From Rhabdophis nuchalis (Eukaryota; Chordata; Lepidosauria; Squamata; Natricidae), in assembly GCA_039707465.1 (NCBI GenBank), contig CM077643.1, positions 241,278,230 to 241,342,229 on the forward strand: a stretch of 64,000 nucleotides of DNA, in the 5' to 3' direction. The position numbers and the translations under genes are program-made. Under the pieces are notes generated by a model that saw nothing but the letters and a program-made list of their open reading frames with translations, was not told the DNA's origin and did not search any database. Positions within the stretch are counted from its first letter, which is position 1, and each line of letters begins with the position of its first letter. Of the stretch, positions 41,302-51,827 are shown piece by piece.

Positions 41302-42003
41302 TATACAATAGCAGAGTTGGAAGGGACCTTGGAGGTCATCTAGTCCAACACCCTGCCTAGGCAGGAACCTTATACCATTTCAGACAAATGGCTATTCAAC
41401 ATCTTCTTAAAGACTTGCAGTGTTGGGGCATTTGCAACTTCTGGAGGCAAGCTGTTCCACTGACTAATTGTTCTAATTGTCAAGAAATTTCTCCTCAGTT
41501 CTAAGTTGCTTCTCTCCTTGATTAGTTTCCACCCATTGCTTCTTGTTCTACCCTCAGGTGCCTTGGTGAATAGCTTGACTCCCTCTTCTTTGGGTGGCCC
41601 CTGAGATATTGGAACACTGCTATCATGTCTCCCCTGGTCCTTCTTTTCATTAAAGTAGACGTACCCAGTTCCTGCAACCGTTCTTCATATGTTTTAGTCT
41701 CCAGTCCCCTAATCATCTTTGTTGCTCTTCTCTGCACTCTGAATCTCCACTCTGCACTCTGAATCTCCACATCTTTTCTACATCGTGACGACCAAAACTG
41801 AATGCAGTATTCCAAGTGTGGCCTTACCAAGGCATTATAAAGTGGTATTAACACTTCACGTGATCTAGATTCTATCCCTCTGTTTATGCAGCTTAGAACT
41901 GTGTTGGCTTTTTTGGCAGCTGCTGCACATTGTTGGCTCACATTTAAATCGTTGTCCACTAGAACTCCAAGATCCCTTTCACAGTTACTGCTATTGAGCA
42001 AGG
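41302..42003 (-). pseudogene. CR1 ORF2 C-terminus and 3' UTR, minus
   Basis: The 159-codon minus frame (41522-42001) gives [56 protein letters not shown] and [17 protein letters not shown], then [24 protein letters not shown] residues before a frameshift into the ELRRNFL region. A small duplication of CACTCTGAATCTCCA is present near 41,735-41,770. This is the longest CR1 copy here and the best evidence for the clade. Confidence 0.92.
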
Positions 42004-42013
42004 TAATGATGTG

Positions 42014-42080
42014 ATTAAAGTTAAAGTTAAGTTAAAGTTAAAGTTAAAGTTAAAGTTAAAGTTAAAGTTAAAGTTAAAGT
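42014..42080. repeat. (GTTAAA)n hexamer array
   Basis: About ten GTTAAA units with one GTTAA unit near the start. The array begins about 10 bp beyond the truncated (5') end of the minus-strand CR1 copy, not at its 3' tail. Confidence 0.9.
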
Positions 42081-43360
42081 TACATATACTGGAGAAAGTG
42101 GATCTCTTAAAAAATTAGGACCAGGGGATGATTGGAGAAAAAACATTGGAAATCCTTCTTCACAGAGTGGACAACAGCATGTGGAACTCATCGCCACGAG
42201 ATCTTGAGATGTTCGCTAATATGGGTGATTTTGAAAAGGGATGGATGCAGGACAAGTCTATTAAATGGCATTCATTTTGAAAATTCATGAGATGTGGGTA
42301 GGTAGATATTGTGGGTAGTCATGGACCTGAATTCAGTGAAGAATCTTTAAATAGATGTGATGTAGTTTCAGAAGGCTGTGCCCATCAGACACCAGCCAGA
42401 ACATTTGGGATTTCTCAAGTGCAGACCCTCAATATGATGGTTATTCCAAGAAAGTCAAGATATTAAAGAAAACACATGAGATGCTACTATGAGTAAGACA
42501 CCAAATTATAAAGAGTCAAGAAAAGCGCATCTCTTTTGACCAATCCCCTACCTGATGGCTTTTTTATCCTTACACAGTTAATCTGCCAAATCACAATTTA
42601 ATAATTCTTTTTGTAAAAAAAAAAAAAGGTAAAATTTTATTTATTTTATTTATTTTATTAAATTTATACCCCGCCCTTCTCCAAACGGACCCAACATTAA
42701 ATAAATAATGTTTATTTGTGATTGATGAGAAAGGAAATCAGAACACTTGAAACAAAAAGGCAGAGCTAGATGCAATTATCCAAAAGACAAAAATCAGATG
42801 AATCAATTAGGTCATGGAACCCCTTCCAGCATTCAAATGCCCTATGTATACAGTAAGTATCATTTTATTACACGTCTATGGTTCCGCAATCTTGAATTTC
42901 TTCTAGGGATTCCATTTATCTTGGTGACATATCACTACATAGCTCATAACAAATCGCAAGCCCCAGTTCTCCACCATTCCCTTAAGTCCAATAAAATAAA
43001 AAGGAAGCAGCTGATGGAAGTATTGTAGTAGTAAGGATGCGTGATGAAAAAGTAGTTTGGTGACCAATCCTCAGATTTATGATTCTGTAAAAAAAAAACT
43101 AAAAAACAACAACCCCAGAAGGTCACAAAACACGATTGAGGTTTTACTGAGAAGCCACCTTGCTGAACAACTAAATTGATGTTCCCAATTATGGTCAGTA
43201 AATAAGGACTACTTGTATTATCAAATGCTGCTGAAATAGGATTTCAAGAAAACAGGGAGTCCTCAATATCATTGTACGTGAAACCTTATGCTATTGTTGG
43301 TAACCCTGTGTTGTTTTGGACAGGGCTCCTTCCTACTTTACCAGAAACCTCCATAGGGGC
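42081..43360. other. Mostly unassigned; small L2-like tail
   Basis: At 42,633-42,700, TTTATTTATTTTATTAAATT and ATACCCCGCCCTTCTCC form the last about 65 bp of an L2-like 3' end (minus). No other feature is recognised. Confidence 0.5.
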
Positions 43361-44238
43361 TGTGGGAAGCCACCCCCTCCCAGAAGAATAAAATATTTTA
43401 GGAAATATTTAAAAAGCCCAGAATATTATATTTCCCCTAAAAGAGAAATAGACATCTTAAGGGAGATGGAAACTCAGAGCTCCCTGCCCCCAGAAGATAT
43501 TTGGTGCCCATTAAGAAAGGCTGGGCCATACTATCTACAAAACAAAAGACTTCAGATCCAGGGTGATGGGATTAAGACATGACCCTCCAGATAGGATTTT
43601 CTGGCAGCAGAGTTCACTGTATTGTGAAATCTCCTAAGGGTATTGCATCAGCAAACTTCAACCAAACTTATCTCAGACCAACTTGACCCCACATGGCCCT
43701 ATGGGAGTCTGACAACAGCCAATAGAATACATTTCCTTGAACAGAAACAGGAAGCTCAAGTTCAAAGCCCAAGAGAAGGCATCAATACCTCTCATTCTCA
43801 ACTCGACGTGGTCAGCACCAGGACCAGTGGTGGGATTCATTTTTTTTTACTGCCAGTTCTGTGGCCGTGGCTTGGTGGGCGTGGCATGACTTGGTGGGTG
43901 TGCAGGGGAAGGATACTGTAAAATCTCCATTCCCTCCCAACTCCAGGGGAAGGTTACTGCAAAATCCCCATTCCCTCCCGATCAGCTGGGATTCGGGAGG
44001 CAGAGAATCGGTGGGGGCGGGACCAGTCAGAGGTGCTATTTGTCGATTCTCCAAACTAGTCAAAATTTCTGCTACCGGTTCTCCAGAGCTGGTCAGAATC
44101 TGCTGAATACCACCTCTGAGCAGGACCATGTGCTTGGTAGTCCTGTTCACCATTAAACCTCTCTTTCCAATCAGCCTCCATGTTTCCAGTGTCGTTCTTC
44201 TAGCTTGGAACTGAACCAGATGGCTATTTCTTCCAACA
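43361..44238 (-). mobile_element. Solo LTR, minus, with nested hAT element
   Basis: On minus it starts TGTTGGAAGAAATAGCC at 44238 and ends GGCTTCCCACA at 43361. It carries the family marks GGTTCAGTTCCAAGCTAG, GTTTAATGGTGAACAGGA and GGGAAATATAATATTCTGGG. A 294-bp hAT element (43825-44118) is inside. Without it the LTR is about 575 bp, close to the copies at 21669 and 55257. Confidence 0.8.
43825..44118. mobile_element. Non-autonomous hAT element, 294 bp
   Basis: The ends are CAGTGGTGGGATTCAT and TGAATACCACCTCTG. Flanks ACCAGGAC (43817-43824) and AGCAGGAC (44119-44126) match 7 of 8. It contains an internal near-repeat of GGGGAAGG.TACTG.AAAATC.CCATTCCC. Confidence 0.88.
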
Positions 44239-44659
44239 GGACACTACAGCTAAATCTGTGTCCATCTAGACATGCTACTCTTTTTCCTGGAATAAAATCA
44301 CGGGGACAATCTTAATATCCTGTTCTTATTAATGTGCCTTTTTTTTTTTTTTGCACAATGATTGCCTGACTCTAGAAGATTGTAAAAGTGGCTAGTGGGA
44401 AAATTACCATAATCTGACCATACATTAAACCAATTTTAGAATGGTTTTAAAAGTACTACTGAGTTCTTTTTGTTGGAAAATTGCTCTGGGTAATTTTCAG
44501 TTTAGTTTCTACTCAGCACACTCCCCGTCAGTCCCTAAAACCACATCAGAGGAAGGATATGCCCATCGGTTCATTTATCCATCTTGTTTATTATTTAACT
44601 ATTAATTTATTCTCTTTCAGCCTCCTATTACAGACGCACAATAACAAAACAGTAACGTA

Positions 44660-45163
44660 CATTGGTAGTCCTCGACTGACCACCACAATTGACCCCAACG
44701 TTTCAGTTGCTAAGTGAAACATTTGTTAAGTGAATTTTACGACCTTTCTTGCAACAGCCGTCAAGTGAATTATTGCAGTTGTTAAGTTAGTGTCTTAGTT
44801 GTTAAGAGAATCTGGCTTCCCCATCAACTTGTCAGAAGGTCACAAAAGGGACCTTCTGCCCACAAAGGGGGCAAAACGGGATCCTGGGACATCGCAACCG
44901 TCATAATTATGAATCAGTTGCCAAGCATCTGAATTTTGATCACCCACTCATGGGGATACTGCAATGGTCATAAGTGTGAAAAAGGGTCATGTCATTTTTT
45001 TCAGTGTCGCTGTAAATTTGAAGGTCATTAAATGAACTCCACCGGAGCTCAAGCCAGCATGTCGATCCTAATAAATGATGGGATTTGTTTTGAACTTTGT
45101 CTCGAGGCTCATAGGTTGTCTTCTGGGAGCTTCACAGAACTGTTGTAAGTCGAGGACTGCCTG
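44660..45163. mobile_element. Tc1/mariner-like MITE, 504 bp
   Basis: The ends are CATTGGTAGTCCTCGACTG and GTAAGTCGAGGACTGCCTG, between TA dinucleotides. It is a second copy of the family at 39424, with GCTAAGTGAAACATTTGTTA and TCAGTTGCCAAGCATCTGAA in common. An extra segment (about 45,040-45,140) interrupts the right part. Confidence 0.78.
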
Positions 45164-45585
45164 TATAGCAGCTGAGACAAAACTCACACAATCAATATAA
45201 CCAATATATCCAAAGTACAACACATCATTCCCAAATCAGGACAGTCCCAAATCAAGGAGCTTTTGGTTATTCCATTCTTAACCCCCTAACGATATCAGGA
45301 TGGAAAGAAGGACACCAAGTGATCCCTTCTGTATGTGCCACTATTAAGGAAATGATTTGGTGGAAGGCGGGGACAAATCCAGCCCTTTTTAACTGATCGA
45401 GCATTTGCTCTTATGAAAAAGCTCCCATAGGAATGTACAGTCTAGATATATGACATCCTTCCAATGTTATGGATGAATCCTTTCTGAGCTGCAGGTGCAG
45501 ATATTACATACCTCAAAAGGAGTCATCAGTAAAGAATATTATGCTTTACCAAAATGATTTGCAACTTTACTATTGAGCCAAGGGG
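45164..45585. other. No feature recognised
   Basis: Unassigned DNA between the MITE and an L2-like end. Confidence 0.4.
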
Positions 45586-45835
45586 GCGCAATGATTTTGA
45601 TTTGATTTTGATTTGATTTGATTTATATACCACGCCTATCTCTCCGAGGGGACTCAGGGCGGTGCACAGGAAGTTAAAATGAAAGATACAAACATATAGA
45701 TAAATACAAACATATAAATAAATATGACTACAAGCAATAAAAACTGATTAAATTTGAAGTGACCTGTGCTAAAAATATGCTAAGCAATTACCCAAAAAAT
45801 TAAAATCAAATTAAAACAATTTAAAACTCAGTTTG
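45586..45835 (-). mobile_element. L2-like LINE 3' end with TTTGA tail
   Basis: TGATTTGATTTGATTT tail, then CACGCCTATCTCTCCGAGGG and CTCAGGGCGGTGCACAGG, then an AT-rich UTR. Only the last about 240 bp are present. Confidence 0.85.
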
Positions 45836-45844
45836 TTGGGATGG

Positions 45845-46078
45845 TCTCGGGGACAATGGTTAGAGTGCAGCACTGCAGGCTACCGTACTTCAGCTGACTG
45901 CTAATTGCAGGTCACCAGTTCAAATATCACCAGCTCAAGGTTGACTCAGCCTTCTATCCTTCCGAGGTGGGTAAAATGAGGACCCAGATTGTTGGGGTCA
46001 ATAGGCTGACTCTGTAAACCACTTAGAGAGGGCTGCAAAACACTATGAAGCGGTATATAAATCCAAGTGCTAGTGCTA
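45845..46078 (+). mobile_element. tRNA-derived squamate SINE (family 1)
   Basis: ACAATGGTTAGAGTGCAGCA (A box side), CCAGTTCAAATATCACC (decayed B box), GACTCAGCCTTCTATCC, and tail GTATATAAATCCAAGTGCTAGTGC. The extreme 5' end is missing. Confidence 0.83.
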
Positions 46079-46154
46079 TACTGGGTAACTCAATCAGATC
46101 TCTTTTTAATATCTACCATACTTCTTCTTTTCTACCTTGAGGTAAAAATCAAAC

Positions 46155-47340
46155 TGCAATGGCCAAGCCCTTCTAGCACAGTCTCCACCCTCTGATCTAA
46201 CAGCAGTAACTGTGAGAGGGATCTTGGAGTCTAAGTGGACAACCAATTAAATATGAGCCAACAGTGTGCTGTGGCGGCCAAAAAAGCCAAGGCAATCCTA
46301 CATTCCATTAACAGAGGCAGGGGTGGGTTCCACAAATCTACAGAGCCGTTTAGAACCAGTTCCAGCTCCCTCCCCCCTGCCCGTCTGCACATCATCAAGA
46401 TGAAGAGCGAGAAGAGGAATTCTGGGAGTTGAAGTCCACAAGTCTTAAAGCTGTCAAGTTTGAACACTCCTGGGTTTTTTTTTCCTAAAGGGTGAGGGGT
46501 GCAAGGGTCTTGTAACTTGATAGCTTTAAGACTTGTATGCTTCAAATGCCAGAGTTTCTGAGCCAACATTTTGGTTACTAAGCAAGCGTTGTTAAGTGAG
46601 TTTCACCACTTTTTAGAAGTTGGCCACACCCACCCAGTCACATGGCTGGCAAGCCACTCCCACCCAGTCACATGGCCGGCAAGCCACTCCCACCCAGTCA
46701 CATGGCCAGCAAGCCACTCCCACAAAGCAGGCCACACCTACAGAAGAAGTTCTAAAAAAAATTGAAACCACCCCTGACAGATACAATGAAGATCAAGGGA
46801 GGTACTAATACCACTCTATAAAGTCTTATTAAGGCCACACCTAGAGTACTGCATCCAGTTTTGGTCACCACACTAGAGAAAAGATGTTGAGGCTCTAGAA
46901 AGAGTGCAGAGGAGAGCAACCAAGATGATTAGGGGACTGGAGGCTAAAACATACAATGAACAGTTGCAGGAACTGGGCATAGCTAGTCTAGTGAACTAGT
47001 GAAGAGAAGGATCAGGAGAGATATGATAGCAGTGTTCCAATATTTGAAGGACTGCCACAGAGAGGAGGGGGTCAAGCTATTTTCTAAGGCAATGACTAGA
47101 CAAGGAATAATGGATGGAAACTGATCAAGGAGAGATTTAACTTGGAAATAAGGAGACAGTGAGAACCATCAACCAGTGGAACAGCTTGCCTTCAGACATT
47201 GTGGGATCTTCGTTACTGGAAGCTTTCAAGAAGAGCTTGGACCGCCATCTGTCAGAAATGATGTAGAATCTCCTGGTTGGGTAGGGGTTGGACTAGATGA
47301 CATACAAAGTCCCTTCCAATTCTGTTAATCTGTAAACCTG
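46155..47340 (+). pseudogene. CR1 ORF2 C-terminus, split by a hAT element
   Basis: Before the insert (46155-46317) it reads [18 protein letters not shown] and AVAAKKAKAILHSINRG. After it (46777-47340) it continues through the PHLEYC..F-type region, an IRGLEAK-type region and the LPSDIVGSSLLEAFK end with the 3' UTR. Several frameshifts are present. Confidence 0.85.
46318..46776. mobile_element. Non-autonomous hAT element, 459 bp (family of 2728)
   Basis: The ends are CAGGGGTGGGTTCC and GAAACCACCCCTG. It shares the GAGGAATTCTGGGAGTTGAAG block, GTTAAGTGAGTTTCACC and three 30-bp repeats with the copy at 35251. The duplicated target is poorly conserved (ACAGAGG against ACAGATA). Confidence 0.8.
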
Positions 47341-47641
47341 CAGGACAGGGGGCAGGAGCCATCCTGCCTTTCCCTGTAGCATTAGGAAACATGATGCAAG
47401 ATTAAAAGTTGGTCAACTCTTCCCTGTCAAAGCCAGAGTTCTAAAATTTTCTTCTTCAGAAGCCAAGCTGGCTAGATGAGTGGGACTCCAGATGATTCAT
47501 TTAGCAAAGTCTTGGAAGAGGGAGGATTAAAGCATCTGACACCCATGTTTAAGCAAAGCCAGAGAAGATGAGCCTCTTCCTCCAATCAGTAATAACATTG
47601 TTTCTGCAGTATTTTTAAGCAGCAGTTTGTCCCTGGGATTG
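47341..47641. other. No feature recognised
   Basis: Short unassigned spacer between CR1 and the GC-rich hAT element. Confidence 0.4.
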
Positions 47642-47649
47642 GGCAAGGT

Positions 47650-49079
47650 CAGCGGAGCATTTCAAAAAAATTTTACTACCGGTTCTATGGGCTTGGCTAG
47701 GTGGGGGGGAGCATGTGACTGAGTGGGCAACTTGACATCACTCATGCCCATACCCATCAATCACATGCCCCCCCCCCCCACCTAGCCATGCCCACCTAGC
47801 CCACAGAACTGGCCAAAATTTCTGTTTTGCCAGCTGGGAGACTGGCTACTGCTTGCGTGCTTGCCACTTTCCCAGCAACCACCCAGCTAAACAGGCACGG
47901 CCTGGGCTGCAGCCAGCGGAGAGAGGATGGTAAGGGAAGTGAGCCCTGAGACAGCATCCCTGTCTCCTTCCTCTGAGAGCTGCTTGGGGGATGGGCAGCC
48001 TCCCCCACTGATGCGCCCTTCCCTCGTCTTCCACACAGAGCCACTTCTGGGTTGTGCAGGGTCCCAATTCCTCTGTCTCTCTGGTGATGGCCACAGTGAG
48101 GTTATACGATGCAGAGCAGCAGGCGGAGGTGCTGACCCTGGGCTACCAGCTGGGGTTGATTACCAATTCCACCCGAAAACTTTACCCCAGCCTCCCCCGC
48201 TTCTGCGCCCTTCCCTTGCTGTCCATGTGGAGCCTCTGCCGGCAGGGTGCCTCCCATTTTGCCTCACTTTCCATGCTGCTGCAGCTCTCAGAGGAAGGAG
48301 ACAGGGATGCCGCCCAGGGTTCGCTTCCCTTACCGCTCGCCGCCACCCGCCCGCTCACTTGCTTGCTGCTTTCACAGCCAGTTGACCAGCTGACCAGGTG
48401 GGGCTGAGGCTGCAACCAGTGGAGAGGAGGCGGGAAGGGAAGCGAGCCCCAGGTCAGCATCCCTGTCACCTTCCTCTGAGACCCGGCTTGGGGGACTGCC
48501 AGCCTCCCTTCCCTTGCCATCCATGCAGAGCCTCTGCCAGTGGGGTGCCTCCCATTTCGCTTCGTTTTCCCTGCCGCCGCGGCTCTTGGAGGAAGGAGGC
48601 AGGGATGCTGGCTTGCTGCCTCCGCCCCTACCGAATGGAGGATTGGAGGCCAAGGCCGGTCCTGCCCGCCTGCCCACCCACTTGCTCACCACTTTCCCGG
48701 CCCAGGCTGCAGCCAGCAGGAAACGGGGTGCAACATGCAGGAGGATCCCTGCAATTTCTCGTCTGGGCTACAGCTGAGCCTGCTGCCCTCTCCTCCTGCT
48801 GCCACCCTCTCCAGCATGCAAAGCTTGCCAGGCTGCAATGGTGGCAGCTTCGGGAGGTGCTGGCCGGAGGGGGGGGTGGGGGCTAGGCTAGCACAAATGC
48901 TGCTTACCTCTGTGTAGGCACATGTGGATGCAGGTGGTGAAGGCGAGGCAGGGTGAGCATCTGAGTGAGCCAATTCGGGGGTATGGGCAGCCAGCCGTCA
49001 CTACTGGTTCAGCGACCCACACCCAATTACCACTACCAGATCTCCCGAACCAGTCCAAACTGGGTACAACCCACCTCTG
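47650..49079. mobile_element. 1.43-kb GC-rich non-autonomous hAT element
   Basis: The left end is CAGCGGAGCATTTC (diverged) and the right end GTACAACCCACCTCTG. Flanks GGCAAGGT (47642-47649) and GGCAGGGT (49080-49087) match 7 of 8. Inside, a GC-rich kilobase has repeated and inverted blocks, e.g. GCATCCCTGTCTCCTTCCTC near 47,957 and its reverse complement near 48,290. Overlapping ORFs in many frames on both strands follow from composition. None has a recognisable domain, so I call no gene. Confidence 0.75.
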
Positions 49080-49140
49080 GGCAGGGTGATAGCAGGGGGC
49101 TTAGATTTTTTTTTAAAAGGGGGGGTGGGGAGCTCCAATA

Positions 49141-49152
49141 TACACACACACA

Positions 49153-49201
<49 letters not shown>
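49141..49201. repeat. (CA)n-(TG)n inverted dinucleotide tract
   Basis: CA units switch at an ACGT centre (about 49,155-49,158) to a longer GT run, so the two parts are reverse complements and can fold back. Confidence 0.93.
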
Positions 49202-49205
<4 letters not shown>

Positions 49206-51260
49206 TGCCCAGCCTGTTTGTATTGCTAAGTTGATCCTAAAAGCCAAGATCGGAGAGTGGCTCCAAATCCCTTAGAATCATAAACAGTGCAATTTGGAAT
49301 AACCCTAGAGATCATCTAGTCCAACCCCCTCCCCAGAGCTGGAATTCACCAAAACCAAACAGAAGGCCATCCTATTTCTGTTAAAACCCTTCCAGCAAAG
49401 GAGAAGCCTTCTCCTCCCGAGACTCTGGGACTCCCCTGTTGAGTATCTCTTCCTGTTTTTTTAAATAAAAGGTTTATCTGATGTCCAACGGAAAACTCCT
49501 CCCTTGTCCTTTAAACCCACCGTGGCTTGTCCCTTCTTGAGATTCTGCATTCCTCCTCATTTCAGGGAACCGAGGGAGAGTCGTCATCATGCAGTATTTA
49601 TTCTTTCTCTCTCTGGTTCCAAATAGCCTCTATTTTCCTGTCTGACAGGTGCAGCATACAAAACGAATGTTTGGTGGGGTTTTTTGGTTATATTTTCAGA
49701 GAACTGTTCGTAATTGTACCCCGATTGCTTTCCTGGGATGCGCTCTTCCTTCCGGATCTGCTGATCTGTGAATCAGAAAAGAAAAACTGAACGAAGGGAA
49801 AGGGAACGATCCGGGGAAGGGAAGCCTGCCCGTCTCCCTGGCATATCAGCATCTAGCTGGCCTGCAGCCCTTCCCCAAACCTCGTGTTCTCGTTGCCTCC
49901 CCACTAATGTCACTGGAAGTCTTGAATAAATGTTACATGAGGCTTAATGGTTTCTGAAAGCCTCGATCCTAGCCAGGAATGTCAAGAGAATTTCAGACAC
50001 TTCTTGTCCCTTGCAGGCTCTTGGGAAAATAGGCACAAGATGTTTAAATTAACCATGAAATGCAGCAGGCTGCCAGTTTTCAGGCTGCCTTTCATTGTTC
50101 AGGGAAAAAAAAAATATGGCATCTTCATGCATCATGGATGTGCTAATACGTAATGCCTGGAAGAAGTGGAGAAGCTGCTTTCAGGTCTAGAAATTGGGGA
50201 TTTGGGCTCAGCTCTCAAATACGCCCAGGGACCATCCCAGGACTAGGACGCATCCAGCCCTGTGCCTGGCATGAGATATCCTTCCATTAGCTCATAGGTG
50301 ATCTATAAAGATTTGTCCACATAGAGGGGGAGGTGTTTCTTCTTTATACCAGGTCACTAAATCCCCACTTCTTCGACCTGCATCTACTGGAGTACGTCCC
50401 TTGGTTTGCCTTGAAAGCCTTGAAGCTTTCAGGCGGTGCAAAACCAATTTCCCGCCAAGCATCCAAAGGTCAGGAAGGCAGAAGTCGGGAGGCAGACTCA
50501 CGCTGAGCGTTCAGCCCAAATGCCGAATCAGATTCCTGTTCTTATTCACTGACCCGAAAGTACTTTTGTGCAGACTTCACTTGTTTGCTTATTAGTTTCA
50601 AGGCTCGGTTTGAAACGGCGTCTCTGGCTTTCAGAACCAGAAATAGCTTAAACGTAATCGGAGTCTGTACGCAATTGCGCGGCAGGGTACCGAAGCTGAT
50701 AGAATTGAGCTTGGGCATTAGGACATCTGATCTTGCTTTTCAATTTGTTGGAAGGAATACCAAACAGAACAAAGATAGTAATGTTCTCCCGAGGCTTTGC
50801 TCTCCCCACTGACCTCCGATTCCATACAGCCGAGGTACATCAAAGCATTCCATGAATATTTACCCTGCTGTTGTTTTTTTTCACCAGGAAGAAAGTTGCT
50901 TTGCAATTGCTCTGCGAGGCTACAGTGAGACCATGAGGGATTACCTGCAGTCAACATCCATTCTTTTGTTATCACATCTTCCCTGCAGGCAGCCAGTGCA
51001 GGCTTCCTCCTTCCATTTCATTCAAAGTCAAACCCTCTGCTCCGTAGTTGGGATCAACTTTCTTTGACCTTTCCTTTTTCTAATCCTTGATCCTAGTTGA
51101 AACCTCAGCTTCAATTTCCCTCTGCATATGTCACAGCCCTTGGAAGCAATCTGTTCTTGCCATGACTTGCCACCTCCCAATCTCTGTCTGCATTCACCCT
51201 TTCGTTGCACTCTCATTCTTTCCGCCCTCTTTTCTGCCTCTATCTTCCTTCCTTACTACA
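49202..51260. other. Repeat-poor stretch, about 2 kb
   Basis: Apart from a CR1 3' scrap at about 49,280-49,345 (GATCATCTAGTCCAACCCCC) I see no transposon, array or coding exon. The small ORFs (for example 49527-49790, 50401-50595) have no known domain. This is the least repeated segment of the window, so unique or regulatory DNA is possible, but nothing in the sequence proves it. Confidence 0.45.
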
Positions 51261-51270
51261 GTTACTGCGC

Positions 51271-51416
51271 AACTTTAAGATGTGTGGACCTGGGCAATGG
51301 AGGCTGGGCAATTTTAAGATGTGTCGACTTGTCCAATGGAAGCTGGGCAACTTTAGGATGTGTGGACCTGGCCAATGGAGGCTGGGCAACTTTAAGATGT
51401 GTGGACCTGGCCAATG
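51271..51416. repeat. 39-bp tandem array (left part)
   Basis: Units begin at 51271, 51310, 51349 and 51388 with the core CAACTTTAAGATGTGTGGAC and GGCCAATGGAGGCTGGG. The array is cut by an LTR and resumes at 53022. Since 39 is a multiple of 3, ORFs through it repeat a 13-residue motif; I regard this as an artefact. Confidence 0.92.
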
Positions 51417-51827
51417 TGTTGTCCCCAATTCGGGTTTGAGCCTGGTGCCGAAGCCAATGATGGATGCCAGACATGAGGTGCAGGTTTTCTGATTGCTTTT
51501 TGTTGGAGTACTCCAAGGAAAAGGGTTCCTGGTCAAAAGGCCAAGAATCAAGAACAAAGGATTAAGAAAGGTTTATACATTTTCACAAAAGGAGAAGGCG
51601 GGACAAGGTGAAATAATAAGAAATAATAAACATTTTAGCAATAATTCTACAATTTGTTCTATTGGTCTATAGCTGCCCCATTCCTAAGCCTTGGCTAATG
51701 AATGCACCAGGAGTTATCTAATAGACATCTCATTTGTTCCCGGCCATCTCTATTCTTAACTTTTAGCTGAGGTCTGCAAATTGTCTAATTCTTGTTGCTT
51801 TTATCAACTTTTAACTATTGTATTTAT

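Noticed and set aside
47927..48917. Several overlapping 100-160-codon ORFs at 47.9-48.9 kb
   Set aside because: Open frames on both strands in GC-rich hAT interior; no conserved domain, and blocks are internally repeated and inverted.
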